NCBI GenBank assembly: GCA_964479045.1
Contig: CAYZJI010000004.1
Coordinates: forward strand, 1-64,000
Direction: 5' to 3'
Length of the DNA: 64,000 nt
Origin: 2-02-FULL-47-50 sp964479045
GTDB taxonomy: Bacteria; Pseudomonadota; Gammaproteobacteria; Eutrophobiales; Eutrophobiaceae
The notes under the pieces are model-generated. The model was not told where the DNA came from, ran no database searches, and saw only the letters and a program-made list of their open reading frames with translations. The position numbers were made by a program, and so were the translations under genes. Each line of letters starts with the position of its first letter. Within the stretch, counting starts at the first letter, position 1. Shown piece after piece: positions 42,363-52,352 of the stretch.

Positions 42363-43873
42363 TGATGGCGGCCTCCACACTCTCTTCAGGCCATCCATTA
42401 TCCAGGCTGTTGCAGGGCATCGTGAGTGCCCCCGTTCCACCTGTCGACATCACCGGGCTAGCAACGGACAGCCGCAAGGTGCAGCCGGGTGATTTGTTTA
42501 TAGCACATGCTGTGGGTGGAGATAGTGGTGTTCCCTACATTGCTTTTGCCGTGCATGCAGGTGCTGTGGCCGTGGTAGCTGAAGCGGTGCAGTTACCGGA
42601 ACCCTGTGTCTGTTCTGTACCGTTATTTCGCGTGACGGAGTTGTCCCGGTACACCGGGATTATCGCCGACCGGTTTTATGCACATCCGTCAGGGGATATG
42701 ACGATCATCGGCGTGACCGGCACTAATGGAAAAACATCCGTCAGCCATCTTTTGACACAATCTTTGCAGATGAATGACACCATTCGGCCCGGTTTGATCG
42801 GTACACTGGGTTACGGAAAGATTGAACAGTTGCAGCCCGGCCCGAATACCACTCCAGAGGCAATTGCCCTGCAGAAACTGCTGGCAGATTTTCGTGAACG
42901 GAATATGAGTCACGTTGTGATGGAAGTGTCATCTCATGGTCTGGATCAATACCGTGTGAACGGTGTGAAATTTGATCAGGCCATCTTTACCAATCTTACG
43001 CGTGATCATCTGGATTATCACGGCAGCATGGACGACTATGCCGCTGCCAAGCGCCGGCTGTTTACCGATTACGGTGTAGCCCAGGCCATCATCAATCTGG
43101 ATGATCCGTTCGGTGCAGACATTATTCACAAGCTGCCTGCTGACACCGAAGTGATCGGTTATACGCTCGGACCTGACAAAGATCGGAGTGTTTCATGTCC
43201 TTGCATTAATGCAAAGATACTGCCCACAACATCCGGTTTGCTGAGCTTGCAATTGAATACACCGTGGGGTGATACGCGCCTGGATACACAGTTATCCGGG
43301 GCGTTTAATGCGTATAACGTCATGGCCGTACTGGGTGCGCAGTGCTTGTCCGGAACCGGTTTACATGATGCGGTGGAACGTTTGTCCAGATGCCATCCTA
43401 TTCCGGGACGCCTGGAGAATTTTATTTTCCCCGATGATGTGCGTGTTGTGGTGGACTATGCACATACCCCTGATGCACTGGAAAAAGTCCTGATCACTTT
43501 GCGCAAGACCTGCACAGGGCATCTGCATTGCGTCTTTGGTTGCGGTGGTGATCGTGATCAGGGCAAACGTCCTTTGATGGGGGCAATTGCAGAACAATAT
43601 GCCGATCATGTCATCGTTACCAGTGATAATCCACGCCATGAAGATCCGGCACAGATTATCAAGCACATTATCGCCGGGATAAAAGATCAAAAGAAGGTTG
43701 TGGTGGAAGTGGATCGTGCGCGTGCGATTCAGCTTGCCATACATAATGCAAACAAGGGTGATGTGATCCTGATTGCCGGTAAAGGCCATGAAAATTATCA
43801 GGAGATTGCGGGCCACCGTTATCCGTTCAGTGATCAGGCTGTTGTCCGCAGTCTGATGGGCGCAGCATCATGA
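42359..43873 (+). CDS. murE: UDP-MurNAc-tripeptide synthetase MurE (meso-DAP adding)
   Basis: A 504-residue ATP-dependent Mur ligase that adds the third residue of the stem peptide. LATDSRKVQPGDLF near residue 34, the P-loop GVTGTNGKTSVSHL near 117, and TSDNPRHEDP near 421: the DNPR motif marks meso-diaminopimelate specificity, so the wall is of the A1-gamma type. The start could be any of the ATG codons at 42359, 42362 or 42365. Overlaps murF by 4 bp. Confidence 0.97.
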   Translation: MMMAASTLSSGHPLSRLLQGIVSAPVPPVDITGLATDSRKVQPGDLFIAHAVGGDSGVPYIAFAVHAGAVAVVAEAVQLPEPCVCSVPLFRVTELSRYTGIIADRFYAHPSGDMTIIGVTGTNGKTSVSHLLTQSLQMNDTIRPGLIGTLGYGKIEQLQPGPNTTPEAIALQKLLADFRERNMSHVVMEVSSHGLDQYRVNGVKFDQAIFTNLTRDHLDYHGSMDDYAAAKRRLFTDYGVAQAIINLDDPFGADIIHKLPADTEVIGYTLGPDKDRSVSCPCINAKILPTTSGLLSLQLNTPWGDTRLDTQLSGAFNAYNVMAVLGAQCLSGTGLHDAVERLSRCHPIPGRLENFIFPDDVRVVVDYAHTPDALEKVLITLRKTCTGHLHCVFGCGGDRDQGKRPLMGAIAEQYADHVIVTSDNPRHEDPAQIIKHIIAGIKDQKKVVVEVDRARAIQLAIHNANKGDVILIAGKGHENYQEIAGHRYPFSDQAVVRSLMGAAS

Positions 43874-45225
43874 TCAGCATGCCACTTGCACAAGCGGCAC
43901 GTGTAACCGGAGCAGTATTCTCCGGTGATGGTATTAAGTTTCATGGCTGCAGCACAGACAGTCGCAATATTCATCCCGGTGAACTGTTTATCGCCATACG
44001 TGGTGAACGTTTTGACGGCCATGATTTTACCGAGACAGCACAGGCCCGGGGCGCTGTAGCAGCGCTGGTGCAGAAACAGGTGTCAGTGGAACTGCCGCAA
44101 CTTGTAGTGAATGACACGCGGGTGGCGATGGGCAAGCTCGCACAGCACTGGCGCTCAGAATTCAGAATTCCGTTGGTTGCCGTGACCGGCAGTAACGGCA
44201 AGACTACCGTCAAGGAAATGCTCACATCCATCCTGCAGATCAAGGCGCCGGTACTGGCCACCCGCGGCAACCTGAATAATGACATTGGCGTGCCGTTGAC
44301 ATTGTTCGGTTTGGGTAACGAGCATGCTTATGCAGTGATCGAAATGGGCGCCAATCATCATGGCGAAATTGCATGGCTCACGCGCATCGCACGGCCTACG
44401 GTGGCGGTGATCACGCAATGTGCGCCTGCGCATCTCGAAGGGTTTGGCAGCGTTGAAGGTGTAGCGCGTGCCAAGTCAGAAATTTATGAAGGTCTGGATG
44501 AAAACGGTATTGCTGTCATCAACGCTGACGATGATTATGCCCAGTTGTGGCGTGAAAAAATCGGTAACCAGCGCCATATCAGTTTTGGGCTGCGCGCAGT
44601 TGCTGATGTCACGGCAAACAGAATCATGCCGGCAAGTTCAGGACAGAATTCATTCACGCTGAAAACGCCTGCAGGTTCGATACAGGTTGAATTACATCTG
44701 CTGGGAAACCACAACGTGATGAATGCACTGGCGGCTGCAAGCTGTGCAATTGCGCTGGGTATTGAATTACACGTTATCAAGGAGGGTCTGGAGCGGATGA
44801 AACCCGTAAAGGGCCGTCTGGAAACCAAAACCGGCCTGAAGGGATCACGAATTATAGACGATACCTACAATGCCAATCCGGTTTCATTAAGTGCTGCTAT
44901 CAAGGCGTTGAGCGTGTTTCCGGGCCGACACTGGCTGGTTCTGGGGGATATGGGGGAGCTCGGTAGTGAGAGTGAAGCCTTGCATGCGAATGCAGGACGC
45001 ATTGCCGCGGAATGTGGAATCGAAAAATTATATGCATTCGGGTCATTGAGCCGTATTGCCGTTCAGTCTTTTGGTAATGGCGCGCAGCATTTTTCTTCTC
45101 GCGAAGAGTTGATTAATCATGTCAGCCGCGAGTTGCAGGACGGCATCACCTTGCTGGTAAAAGGGTCACGATCCATGCAGATGGAACTGGTTGTGCAGGC
45201 ATTGGAGATGAAACAACCATGCTGA
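43870..45225 (+). CDS. murF: UDP-MurNAc-tripeptide-D-Ala-D-Ala ligase
   Basis: A 451-residue Mur ligase that adds D-Ala-D-Ala to complete the pentapeptide. CSTDSRNIHPGELFIAIRGE near residue 26, P-loop VTGSNGKTTVKEML near 104, and DDTYNANPVSLSAAIK near 329, a MurF hallmark. Overlaps murE by 4 bp and mraY by 7 bp. Confidence 0.97.
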   Translation: MISMPLAQAARVTGAVFSGDGIKFHGCSTDSRNIHPGELFIAIRGERFDGHDFTETAQARGAVAALVQKQVSVELPQLVVNDTRVAMGKLAQHWRSEFRIPLVAVTGSNGKTTVKEMLTSILQIKAPVLATRGNLNNDIGVPLTLFGLGNEHAYAVIEMGANHHGEIAWLTRIARPTVAVITQCAPAHLEGFGSVEGVARAKSEIYEGLDENGIAVINADDDYAQLWREKIGNQRHISFGLRAVADVTANRIMPASSGQNSFTLKTPAGSIQVELHLLGNHNVMNALAAASCAIALGIELHVIKEGLERMKPVKGRLETKTGLKGSRIIDDTYNANPVSLSAAIKALSVFPGRHWLVLGDMGELGSESEALHANAGRIAAECGIEKLYAFGSLSRIAVQSFGNGAQHFSSREELINHVSRELQDGITLLVKGSRSMQMELVVQALEMKQPC

Positions 45226-46301
45226 TCTGGCTGACAGAATACCTCGCGCAGTACTACACAGGATTCAATGTGTTCCAGTATCAGACCCTGCGTGTGATTC
45301 TCGGCATATTGACAGCCTTGATCATCGCCCTGTTTGTCGGTCCGTTCCTGATCCGGCGCCTGAGTGAATACCAGATTGGGCAAAGCATCCGTGATGATGG
45401 CCCTAAATCACATCTGGAAAAATCCGGCACCCCAACCATGGGTGGATTGTTGATACTGGTTTCCATCGCAGTCAGCACCTTGTGCTGGGCCAACCTCGAA
45501 AACCGGTTTGTATGGGTGGCATTTCTGGTAACGCTGTTATTCGGGATTATTGGCTGGATCGATGATTACAAAAAAGTGGTGAACAAGGATCCGAAAGGGC
45601 TCGCGCCACGTTATAAGTATCTGTTCCAGTCTATCGTCGGATTCGCTGCTGCCGTGTTTTTATATCAGTCAGCGGTGGTGCCTGCAGAAACACAATTGAT
45701 CATCCCGTTTGTAAAAGCACTGACCTTTGATCTGGGCTGGTGGTATGTCGTACTGACGTATTTTGTCATCGTCGGTTCCAGCAATGCCGTGAATCTTACG
45801 GATGGTCTGGATGGTCTTGCCATTCTGCCAACAGTGATGGTGGCGGCGGCGCTCGCGATCTTTGCGTACGCCACCGGCCATGTCCGTTTCGCAGCCTATC
45901 TGGGGATTCCTTATGTTCCCGGTGCGGGTGAAATCGCAGTGTTCTGTGGTGCCATCGCCGGTGCCGGGCTCGGGTTTCTCTGGTTCAACACCTATCCCGC
46001 TCAGGTATTCATGGGAGATATCGGTGCGCTGGCACTGGGTGCAGCACTCGGTGTGATCGCTGTAGTGGTACGGCAGGAACTGGTGCTCTTCATCATGGGC
46101 GGTGTGTTTGTGATGGAAACCGTATCTGTGATCCTACAGGTCGGTTCCTACAAATTGACAGGGCGGCGCATTTTTCACATGGCGCCGTTGCATCATCACT
46201 ATGAACTCAAAGGCTGGCCGGAGCCGCGCGTGATTGTGCGCTTCTGGATCATCACCGTGATCCTGGTGTTGATCGGGCTGGCGAGTCTCAAGATACGGTG
46301 A
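45219..46301 (+). CDS. mraY: Phospho-N-acetylmuramoyl-pentapeptide-transferase
   Basis: A 360-residue, ten-helix inner-membrane enzyme that makes lipid I from UDP-MurNAc-pentapeptide and undecaprenyl phosphate. KSGTPTMGGLLIL near residue 68, GWIDDYKKV near 111 with catalytic aspartates, NLTDGLDGLAILPT near 192, and APLHHHYELKGWPE near 323 are diagnostic. The start ATG lies within the murF end. Confidence 0.98.
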   Translation: MLIWLTEYLAQYYTGFNVFQYQTLRVILGILTALIIALFVGPFLIRRLSEYQIGQSIRDDGPKSHLEKSGTPTMGGLLILVSIAVSTLCWANLENRFVWVAFLVTLLFGIIGWIDDYKKVVNKDPKGLAPRYKYLFQSIVGFAAAVFLYQSAVVPAETQLIIPFVKALTFDLGWWYVVLTYFVIVGSSNAVNLTDGLDGLAILPTVMVAAALAIFAYATGHVRFAAYLGIPYVPGAGEIAVFCGAIAGAGLGFLWFNTYPAQVFMGDIGALALGAALGVIAVVVRQELVLFIMGGVFVMETVSVILQVGSYKLTGRRIFHMAPLHHHYELKGWPEPRVIVRFWIITVILVLIGLASLKIR

Positions 46302-46311
46302 GGTTTATCCA

Positions 46312-47694
46312 TTGAATCTGAATGCGGCACTTAAAATCGACATGACGGAAACGGCAAAACAATTCGATACAGTGATTGTCGGCATGGGCAAGACCGGGTT
46401 GTCGTGTGCACGCTATCTAACCGCACGTTCTGTTCCGTTTGCGATGACCGACAGTCGATCAGCACCACCGTTGCTGGAAGAGATTAAACGCACCTGGCCT
46501 CATGTTCCGGTGTATACCGGCGGATTCGATCCGGTGGTTCTGCGTCAGGCAAGGCAATTGATCATCAGCCCCGGTGTTCCACTGCAGGAACCAGCGATTG
46601 CTCAGGCTGTGCAGGCCGGGGTGGAGGTCTGCGGGGATATTGAACTGTTTTGCCGTGAAGCGATTGCACCCATCATTGCGATTACCGGTTCCAACGGCAA
46701 GAGTACTGTGACCACACTGGTTGCCGAAATGGGTAAGGCGGATGGGCACAGGATTGCCGTGGGTGGAAATCTCGGCACGCCGGCATTGGATCTGCTTGAT
46801 GAACCTGGAGTGGATTACTACGTGCTGGAGCTGTCGAGTTTCCAGCTGGAAACGCTTGAATCACTGAATGCAGCGGCTGCTGTCGTGTTGAACATTTCCG
46901 ATGATCACATGGATCGTTACACGAGCGTGAGTGAATATGCTGCAGCCAAGTCCGTCATTTATAACGGTGATGGCGTGATGATCATGAATCTGGATGATCC
47001 GGTAGTCATGTCCATGCAGCGTGCCGGCCGTGACATGCGCGGGTTTACCCTGAATAAACCGCTCAGTCATGAATATGGCGTACGGGAATATGCCGGCAGC
47101 CGCTGGCTGATGTATGGCACAGAAAAACTGATACCGGCAGATGAACTGCGGATTGCCGGTGATCACAATATCGCCAATGCACTGGCTGCGCTTGCATTGG
47201 GTGACGTCACGGGACTTTCCAGAAACGCGATGTTTTCAGTTTTGCGCACATTCCCCGGTTTGCCGCATCGCTGTCAGTGGGTGACGGAAGCACGAGGCAT
47301 ACGCTGGATCAATGATTCCAAGGGGACCAATGTGGGCGCTTCGATTGCAGCGATCAATGGTCTTGCTTCCGGAAAAAATATTGTGTTAATCGCTGGTGGT
47401 GACGGGAAAGGTGCTGATTTTTCACCATTGACGGATGTGGCTGCAAAACATTTACGCGCTGCCGTTTTGATCGGGCGGGATGCACCCTTGATTCATAAAG
47501 TGCTGGAGCCCGTGATTCCGTTGCAATCCGTACCGGATATGAAAGCGGCCGTGCAGGTGGCGGCAGGATTTGCACATCCGGGTGATATTGTGTTGTTGTC
47601 TCCGGCCTGTGCGAGTCTTGATATGTATACCGATTACCGTGCGCGCGGCGAGGACTTTGCACATTCCGCACGGAAGTGGGCGGAGCAGGCCTGA
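46312..47694 (+). CDS. murD: UDP-MurNAc-L-alanine:D-glutamate ligase
   Basis: A 460-residue Mur ligase that adds D-glutamate, the second stem residue. VIVGMGKTGLSCARYL near residue 22, P-loop ITGSNGKSTVTTLV near 124, LELSSFQLET near 172 and NDSKGTNVGASIAAI near 334. TTG 46312 is chosen because TGAGG lies eight bases upstream; ATG 46342, with no ribosome site, would lose ten residues. Confidence 0.96.
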   Translation: MNLNAALKIDMTETAKQFDTVIVGMGKTGLSCARYLTARSVPFAMTDSRSAPPLLEEIKRTWPHVPVYTGGFDPVVLRQARQLIISPGVPLQEPAIAQAVQAGVEVCGDIELFCREAIAPIIAITGSNGKSTVTTLVAEMGKADGHRIAVGGNLGTPALDLLDEPGVDYYVLELSSFQLETLESLNAAAAVVLNISDDHMDRYTSVSEYAAAKSVIYNGDGVMIMNLDDPVVMSMQRAGRDMRGFTLNKPLSHEYGVREYAGSRWLMYGTEKLIPADELRIAGDHNIANALAALALGDVTGLSRNAMFSVLRTFPGLPHRCQWVTEARGIRWINDSKGTNVGASIAAINGLASGKNIVLIAGGDGKGADFSPLTDVAAKHLRAAVLIGRDAPLIHKVLEPVIPLQSVPDMKAAVQVAAGFAHPGDIVLLSPACASLDMYTDYRARGEDFAHSARKWAEQA

Positions 47695-48911
47695 TGTCAG
47701 CGACATTCAAACAGGCCATACCCAAAACCGGTCCACTGAGCGGACGCGATCTGTTTTATGGATATGACGTGTGGCTGTTGTTGATCGTTATAGCATTACT
47801 GGCGCTGGGTCTGGTCATGGTGGCATCGTCTTCCATATCGGTAGCGGATCGTCAGTTTGAACAGCCGCTTTATTATTTCTGGCGCCAGTTCATGTCGGTT
47901 GCTCTCGGTGTTTCGGTCGCACTGGTGGTGATGCAAATTCCTTTGCTGATCTGGGAGAAGCTCAGTGGCGTGTTGCTGATTGCCGGCATGTGTTTGCTGG
48001 TACTGGTACTGATTCCCGGCATCGGCTATGAAGTGAACGGCAGTATGCGCTGGATTCGCAGCTGGCCGTTTCCGATCCAGGCTTCCGAACCGGTGAAATT
48101 CTGCGTGATTGCCTACATGGCTGGTTATCTGGTACGCCGTGGTGATGAAGTGCGCACGACATTCAGCGGCTTTATCAAACCAATTAGTGTACTTACCATC
48201 ATTTCCGGCCTGTTATTGCTGGAACCTGATTATGGCGCCTGTGTGGTGATGTTTGCTACGGCGCTTGGCATGTTGTTTATGGGAGGTGTCCCGGTGAGCC
48301 GGTTTTTTGCATGGATGCTGGTGGCGATCAGCAGTCTGGCCAGCCTTGCCATACTGTCACCCTATCGTTTGCAACGGCTGGTGAGCTTTGTCGATCCGTG
48401 GCAGGACCCGTTCAATACCGGCTTCCAGTTAACACAGGCGTTGATAGCGTTTGGACGCGGCGACTGGTTCGGCGCAGGCCTTGGCAGCAGTATCCAGAAA
48501 CTGTTTTACCTGCCGGAAGCACACACCGATTTTGTGTTTGCCGTATTGGCGGAAGAATTTGGTTTATTCGGCAGTCTTTTGGTAATCCTGATGTTCTGTT
48601 TTCTGGTCTGGCGCGCGTTTGTGATTGCCCAGACGGCCGAGGCGAATGGCAAACTCTACGCCGCCCATTTTGCCAATGGGGTGGGGCTCATCATCGGAAT
48701 ACAGGCGTTTATCAATATGGGTGTGAACATGGGTGTGCTCCCGACCAAAGGCCTCACCCTGCCGCTGCTGAGTTATGGCGGTAACAGCATTATTGTCACC
48801 TGTCTGTTACTGGCGGTGTTGTTGCGGATTGAATATGAAAACCGTCAGGTGCGGCGTGTATCCATTCCCCCGCGTATCAATCAGGGGTCGGGAGGCGTGT
48901 ATGTCACCTAG
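47694..48911 (+). CDS. ftsW: Probable peptidoglycan glycosyltransferase FtsW
   Basis: A 405-residue SEDS-family polymerase with about ten membrane helices that polymerises lipid II at the septum with FtsI. Conserved: PIQASEPVKFCVIAYMAGYL near residue 125, GFQLTQALIAFGRGDWFGAG near 244, PEAHTDFVFAVLAEEFG near 275 and LPLLSYGGNSIIVTC near 351. ATG 47694 overlaps the murD stop as TGATG, preferred over an internal upstream GTG. Overlaps murG by 11 bp. Confidence 0.96.
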   Translation: MSATFKQAIPKTGPLSGRDLFYGYDVWLLLIVIALLALGLVMVASSSISVADRQFEQPLYYFWRQFMSVALGVSVALVVMQIPLLIWEKLSGVLLIAGMCLLVLVLIPGIGYEVNGSMRWIRSWPFPIQASEPVKFCVIAYMAGYLVRRGDEVRTTFSGFIKPISVLTIISGLLLLEPDYGACVVMFATALGMLFMGGVPVSRFFAWMLVAISSLASLAILSPYRLQRLVSFVDPWQDPFNTGFQLTQALIAFGRGDWFGAGLGSSIQKLFYLPEAHTDFVFAVLAEEFGLFGSLLVILMFCFLVWRAFVIAQTAEANGKLYAAHFANGVGLIIGIQAFINMGVNMGVLPTKGLTLPLLSYGGNSIIVTCLLLAVLLRIEYENRQVRRVSIPPRINQGSGGVYVT

Positions 48912-49989
48912 ACCGGTATTGATCATGGCGGGTGGCACCGGCGGTCATGTCTATCCGGCATTGGCCGTGGCGGATTATCTGCGTGAAAAAGAGATACCGT
49001 TGTATTGGCTGGGAACATCCAAAGGACTGGAAGCGCGGGTGGTTCCAGAGCGTGGTTACACATTATTTACCATCAATGTCGGTGGCTTGCGTGGCAAGGG
49101 TGTAGTGCGCTGGTTGCAGGCACCGTGGGTGTTGATGATTGCGCTACTGCAATCCATAAGGATTTATATACGTCTTAAACCCGCCGTGGTGCTGGGCATG
49201 GGTGGGTTTGTCAGCGGGCCGGGTGGTGTGGCGGCCTGGTTGTTGCGTATTCCCTTGTGCATACATGAACAGAATGCCATTGCCGGCCTGACCAATCGTT
49301 TGTTGGTGCCGTTAGCCCGCAGCGTGTTGCAGGCGTTCCCCGATACATTTAATAAAAAGATTTCTGCCCGGACTACAGGCAATCCTGTGCGTACGGAAAT
49401 TTTCAGGGTGTTGGCGCCCGAACAGCGCATGAATCTTGATCCGGCGAAGCCGTTGCGTATGTTGGTTCTCGGTGGAAGTCTGGGTGCACGTGCGTTGAAC
49501 CGGATTATTCCTGAAACATTAATGAAATTACCTCAGACGATCCTTGTTGAGGTGAAACACCAGACCGGTACGCAGCATTTTGAAGAGACACTGAATTACT
49601 ACAGCACATCAGAATGCAAGGCAGAAGTGTTGCCATATATTGAAGACATGGCAGCCGCCTATGCGTGGGCTGACGTCATCATCTGCCGTGCCGGTGCGTT
49701 GACCATCGCTGAACTGGCCGCCGTGGGTGTTGCGGCCATCCTGGTGCCGTTCCCGTATGCCGTTGATGATCATCAAACGGCGAATGCACGCTATTTGTCT
49801 GAATCCGGTGCTGCAGTGTTGATTCAGGAATGCGAGTTGAACAGTGATCGGCTGCGCGATTTGCTGGTTGAATTTTTCCAGTCGCGTACGCGTGTGCTCA
49901 ATATGGCACAAACAGCACGGCGATTGGCCCGTCCGGATGCCACGCGCGATGTGGCGGAGTGCTGTCTGGAGGTGGCGTATGCAGGATAA
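48901..49989 (+). CDS. murG: Lipid II synthase MurG
   Basis: A 362-residue GT28 glycosyltransferase on the inner face of the membrane, adding GlcNAc to lipid I. IMAGGTGGHVYPALAVADYL near residue 8 (G-loop), GMGGFVSGPGG near 99, HEQNAIAGLTNRLL near 122, and CRAGALTIAELAAVG near 262 are family motifs. ATG 48901 has GGGAGG upstream; longer in-frame starts would lie within ftsW. Confidence 0.97.
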   Translation: MSPRPVLIMAGGTGGHVYPALAVADYLREKEIPLYWLGTSKGLEARVVPERGYTLFTINVGGLRGKGVVRWLQAPWVLMIALLQSIRIYIRLKPAVVLGMGGFVSGPGGVAAWLLRIPLCIHEQNAIAGLTNRLLVPLARSVLQAFPDTFNKKISARTTGNPVRTEIFRVLAPEQRMNLDPAKPLRMLVLGGSLGARALNRIIPETLMKLPQTILVEVKHQTGTQHFEETLNYYSTSECKAEVLPYIEDMAAAYAWADVIICRAGALTIAELAAVGVAAILVPFPYAVDDHQTANARYLSESGAAVLIQECELNSDRLRDLLVEFFQSRTRVLNMAQTARRLARPDATRDVAECCLEVAYAG

Positions 49990-51394
49990 CTTCGGAAAAC
50001 TGCTCGGACGCATCCGCCATATACATTTTGTCGGCATTGGCGGGGCCGGCATGAGCGGTATCGCCGAAGTACTGCATAACCTTGGGTATGTGATCTCCGG
50101 TTCCGACAAGAACGATAACAAAGTTACGAAGCGCCTGCGCGATATGGGCATCAAGGTGGTACAGGGACACGCGCAGGAACATATCAACGGCAGTGATGTC
50201 GTCGTGTATTCCAGTGCCGTCAGCAAGGACAACCCGGAAATCCAGGAAGCCCGCACACGTCACATCCCGATCATCCCGCGTGCCGAGATGCTTTCCGAAC
50301 TGATGCGTTTCAAACATGGTATTGCCGTTGCCGGTACACATGGCAAGACCACCACCACCAGTCTCATCGCCAGCATTCTTGGTGAAGCCGGTCTCGATCC
50401 GACTTACGTAATTGGCGGCCTGTTGAACAGTTCCGGCTCGCATGCACGGCTTGGCAAGGGCAAATACCTGGTGGCGGAAGCTGATGAAAGTGATGCTTCA
50501 TTCCTGCACCTGCAGCCGATCATCGCGGTACTCACCAATGTCGATGCCGATCATCTTGAAAATTACGGTGGCGATTTTGTCCAGTTACAGAAAAGTTTTG
50601 TGGAATTTCTGCAGCACATTCCGTTTTATGGTCTGGTCGTGATCTGTGTGGACGACAAAATGAACCGCAAGTTGCTCGACCAGATCGCCAAACCGGTGCT
50701 GACCTATGGCATTGACTATGATGCTGATATCCAGGCGCAGGTCATCAGACATGAAGGTAACAAATCCTGGTTCAAGGTATCACGCAGAAACTGCAAGGAC
50801 TGGCTGGAAATCGAATTGAACCTGCCGGGCAGGCACAATGTACAGAATGCTCTCGCCGCGATCAGTGTCGCGCATGAGCTGGGTATTTCCGAAGATGCCA
50901 TTCGTAATGCGCTGAAAAATTTCCAGGGCATTGGCCGCCGCTGCCAGTTGCTCGGCAAGCTGAATGTGGATGGCAAACACATCATGCTGGTGGATGATTA
51001 TGCACATCATCCGCGTGAAATCGCTGCCACATTACAGGCGCTCAAAACCGGCTGGCCGGATCACCGTCTGGTGTTGATCTTCCAGCCGCACCGTTACACC
51101 CGCACCCGCGATTTGTTCGAGGACTTTACCCAGGTGTTGTCCGAAGTCGATGCGCTGTTGCTGCTGGATATCTATCCTGCCGGCGAAACCTCGATACCCG
51201 GCGCTGACAGCCGATCATTGTGTCGGGCAATCCGGTTGCGTGGCAAGGTGGATCCGATTTTTGTTGAGCAACGGGACGAGATCGCATCTCTGCTGCAAGG
51301 GGTGTTGAAAGACAACGACATACTGGCCGTGCTGGGTGCCGGTGATGTGGGCGCCGTGGCGCCATCATTATTACAACATTATGGCAGCTGCTGA
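49979..51394 (+). CDS. murC: UDP-MurNAc-L-alanine ligase
   Basis: A 471-residue Mur ligase adding L-alanine to UDP-MurNAc. HIHFVGIGGAGMSGIAEVL near residue 14, P-loop GTHGKTTTTSLIASIL near 118, EADESDASFLHL near 165, and DDYAHHPREI near 338. ATG 49979 has GGAGG nine bases upstream and overlaps murG by 11 bp; earlier starts would lie inside murG. Confidence 0.97.
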   Translation: MQDNFGKLLGRIRHIHFVGIGGAGMSGIAEVLHNLGYVISGSDKNDNKVTKRLRDMGIKVVQGHAQEHINGSDVVVYSSAVSKDNPEIQEARTRHIPIIPRAEMLSELMRFKHGIAVAGTHGKTTTTSLIASILGEAGLDPTYVIGGLLNSSGSHARLGKGKYLVAEADESDASFLHLQPIIAVLTNVDADHLENYGGDFVQLQKSFVEFLQHIPFYGLVVICVDDKMNRKLLDQIAKPVLTYGIDYDADIQAQVIRHEGNKSWFKVSRRNCKDWLEIELNLPGRHNVQNALAAISVAHELGISEDAIRNALKNFQGIGRRCQLLGKLNVDGKHIMLVDDYAHHPREIAATLQALKTGWPDHRLVLIFQPHRYTRTRDLFEDFTQVLSEVDALLLLDIYPAGETSIPGADSRSLCRAIRLRGKVDPIFVEQRDEIASLLQGVLKDNDILAVLGAGDVGAVAPSLLQHYGSC

Positions 51395-51404
51395 GGATGC
51401 TGGT

Positions 51405-52352
51405 ATGCATATCGCATCAGATTTTATCAGGAACATGCAAACATTGATGATGAATAACATGAACAGTGACAGTAGTGGAATACGTGGATCACTGAAATAC
51501 GCTGAGCCGATGTCTGCACACACCTCATGGCGTGCGGGGGGCAAGGCCGATCGTTATTTCGAACCTGCGGATCTGGAAGATTTGTGCCTGTTCATGTCAC
51601 GGTTGCCAGAACACGAGCCCCTGTTGTGGGTGGGGCTCGGCAGTAATCTGCTGGTGCGGGATGGTGGATTTCGTGGGACCGTCATTGCGTACAGCCGCGG
51701 ACTGGCTGGTTTGCATGTCGATACGGGTGGCAGTGTCTGGGTGGAAGCCGGCGTGCCCTGCGCGAAAGTGGCGAGAGCAACTTCACGATCCGGGCTTACC
51801 GGCGCAGAGTTTCTTGCCGGCATACCCGGAACAATGGGTGGCGCGCTGGCCATGAACGCGGGTGCTTTCGGCGGCGAAACCTGGACCATCGTGCAACGTG
51901 TGCAAATGATCAATCGCCACGGCGAGATCAGCGCACGTACACCTGCAGACTTCAGCATCAGTTATCGTACAGTGCGTGGTGAAAATGAAGAATGGTTTGT
52001 CTCTGTTGATCTGTTACTTGCCCAGGATCATGACGGAGGCGCAGAACAGCGAATTCGTGAATTACTCAACCGGCGTTCAGAAACACAACCCATCGGTCTT
52101 CCAAGTTGCGGTTCAGTGTTCCGCAATCCACCCGGAGACCACGCAGCGCGTTTGATTGAAGCCTGTGGTTTGAAAGGAACGCGCATCGGGGGTGCTGTCA
52201 TTTCTGACAAGCATGCCAACTTTATTATTAATGAAGGTGCGGCTGCCGCCGGTGACATAGAGCAGTTGATGCAATTGGCACGTGATCGCGTCAGTCAAAA
52301 ATTCAATATCGAACTTCATCCCGAAGTAAAAGTTGTCGGTGAACCACTATAA
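51405..52352 (+). CDS. murB: UDP-N-acetylenolpyruvoylglucosamine reductase
   Basis: A 315-residue FAD and NADPH enzyme that reduces the MurA product to UDP-MurNAc. Type I MurB motifs: NTSWRAGGKADRY-like HTSWRAGGKAD near residue 35, GLGSNLLVRDGGF near 69, GAEFLAGIPGTMGGALAMNA near 123, and GSVFRNPPGDHAARLIEACG near 235. ATG 51405 has GAGGA at good spacing; ATG 51381 and 51435 are alternatives. Confidence 0.95.
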   Translation: MHIASDFIRNMQTLMMNNMNSDSSGIRGSLKYAEPMSAHTSWRAGGKADRYFEPADLEDLCLFMSRLPEHEPLLWVGLGSNLLVRDGGFRGTVIAYSRGLAGLHVDTGGSVWVEAGVPCAKVARATSRSGLTGAEFLAGIPGTMGGALAMNAGAFGGETWTIVQRVQMINRHGEISARTPADFSISYRTVRGENEEWFVSVDLLLAQDHDGGAEQRIRELLNRRSETQPIGLPSCGSVFRNPPGDHAARLIEACGLKGTRIGGAVISDKHANFIINEGAAAAGDIEQLMQLARDRVSQKFNIELHPEVKVVGEPL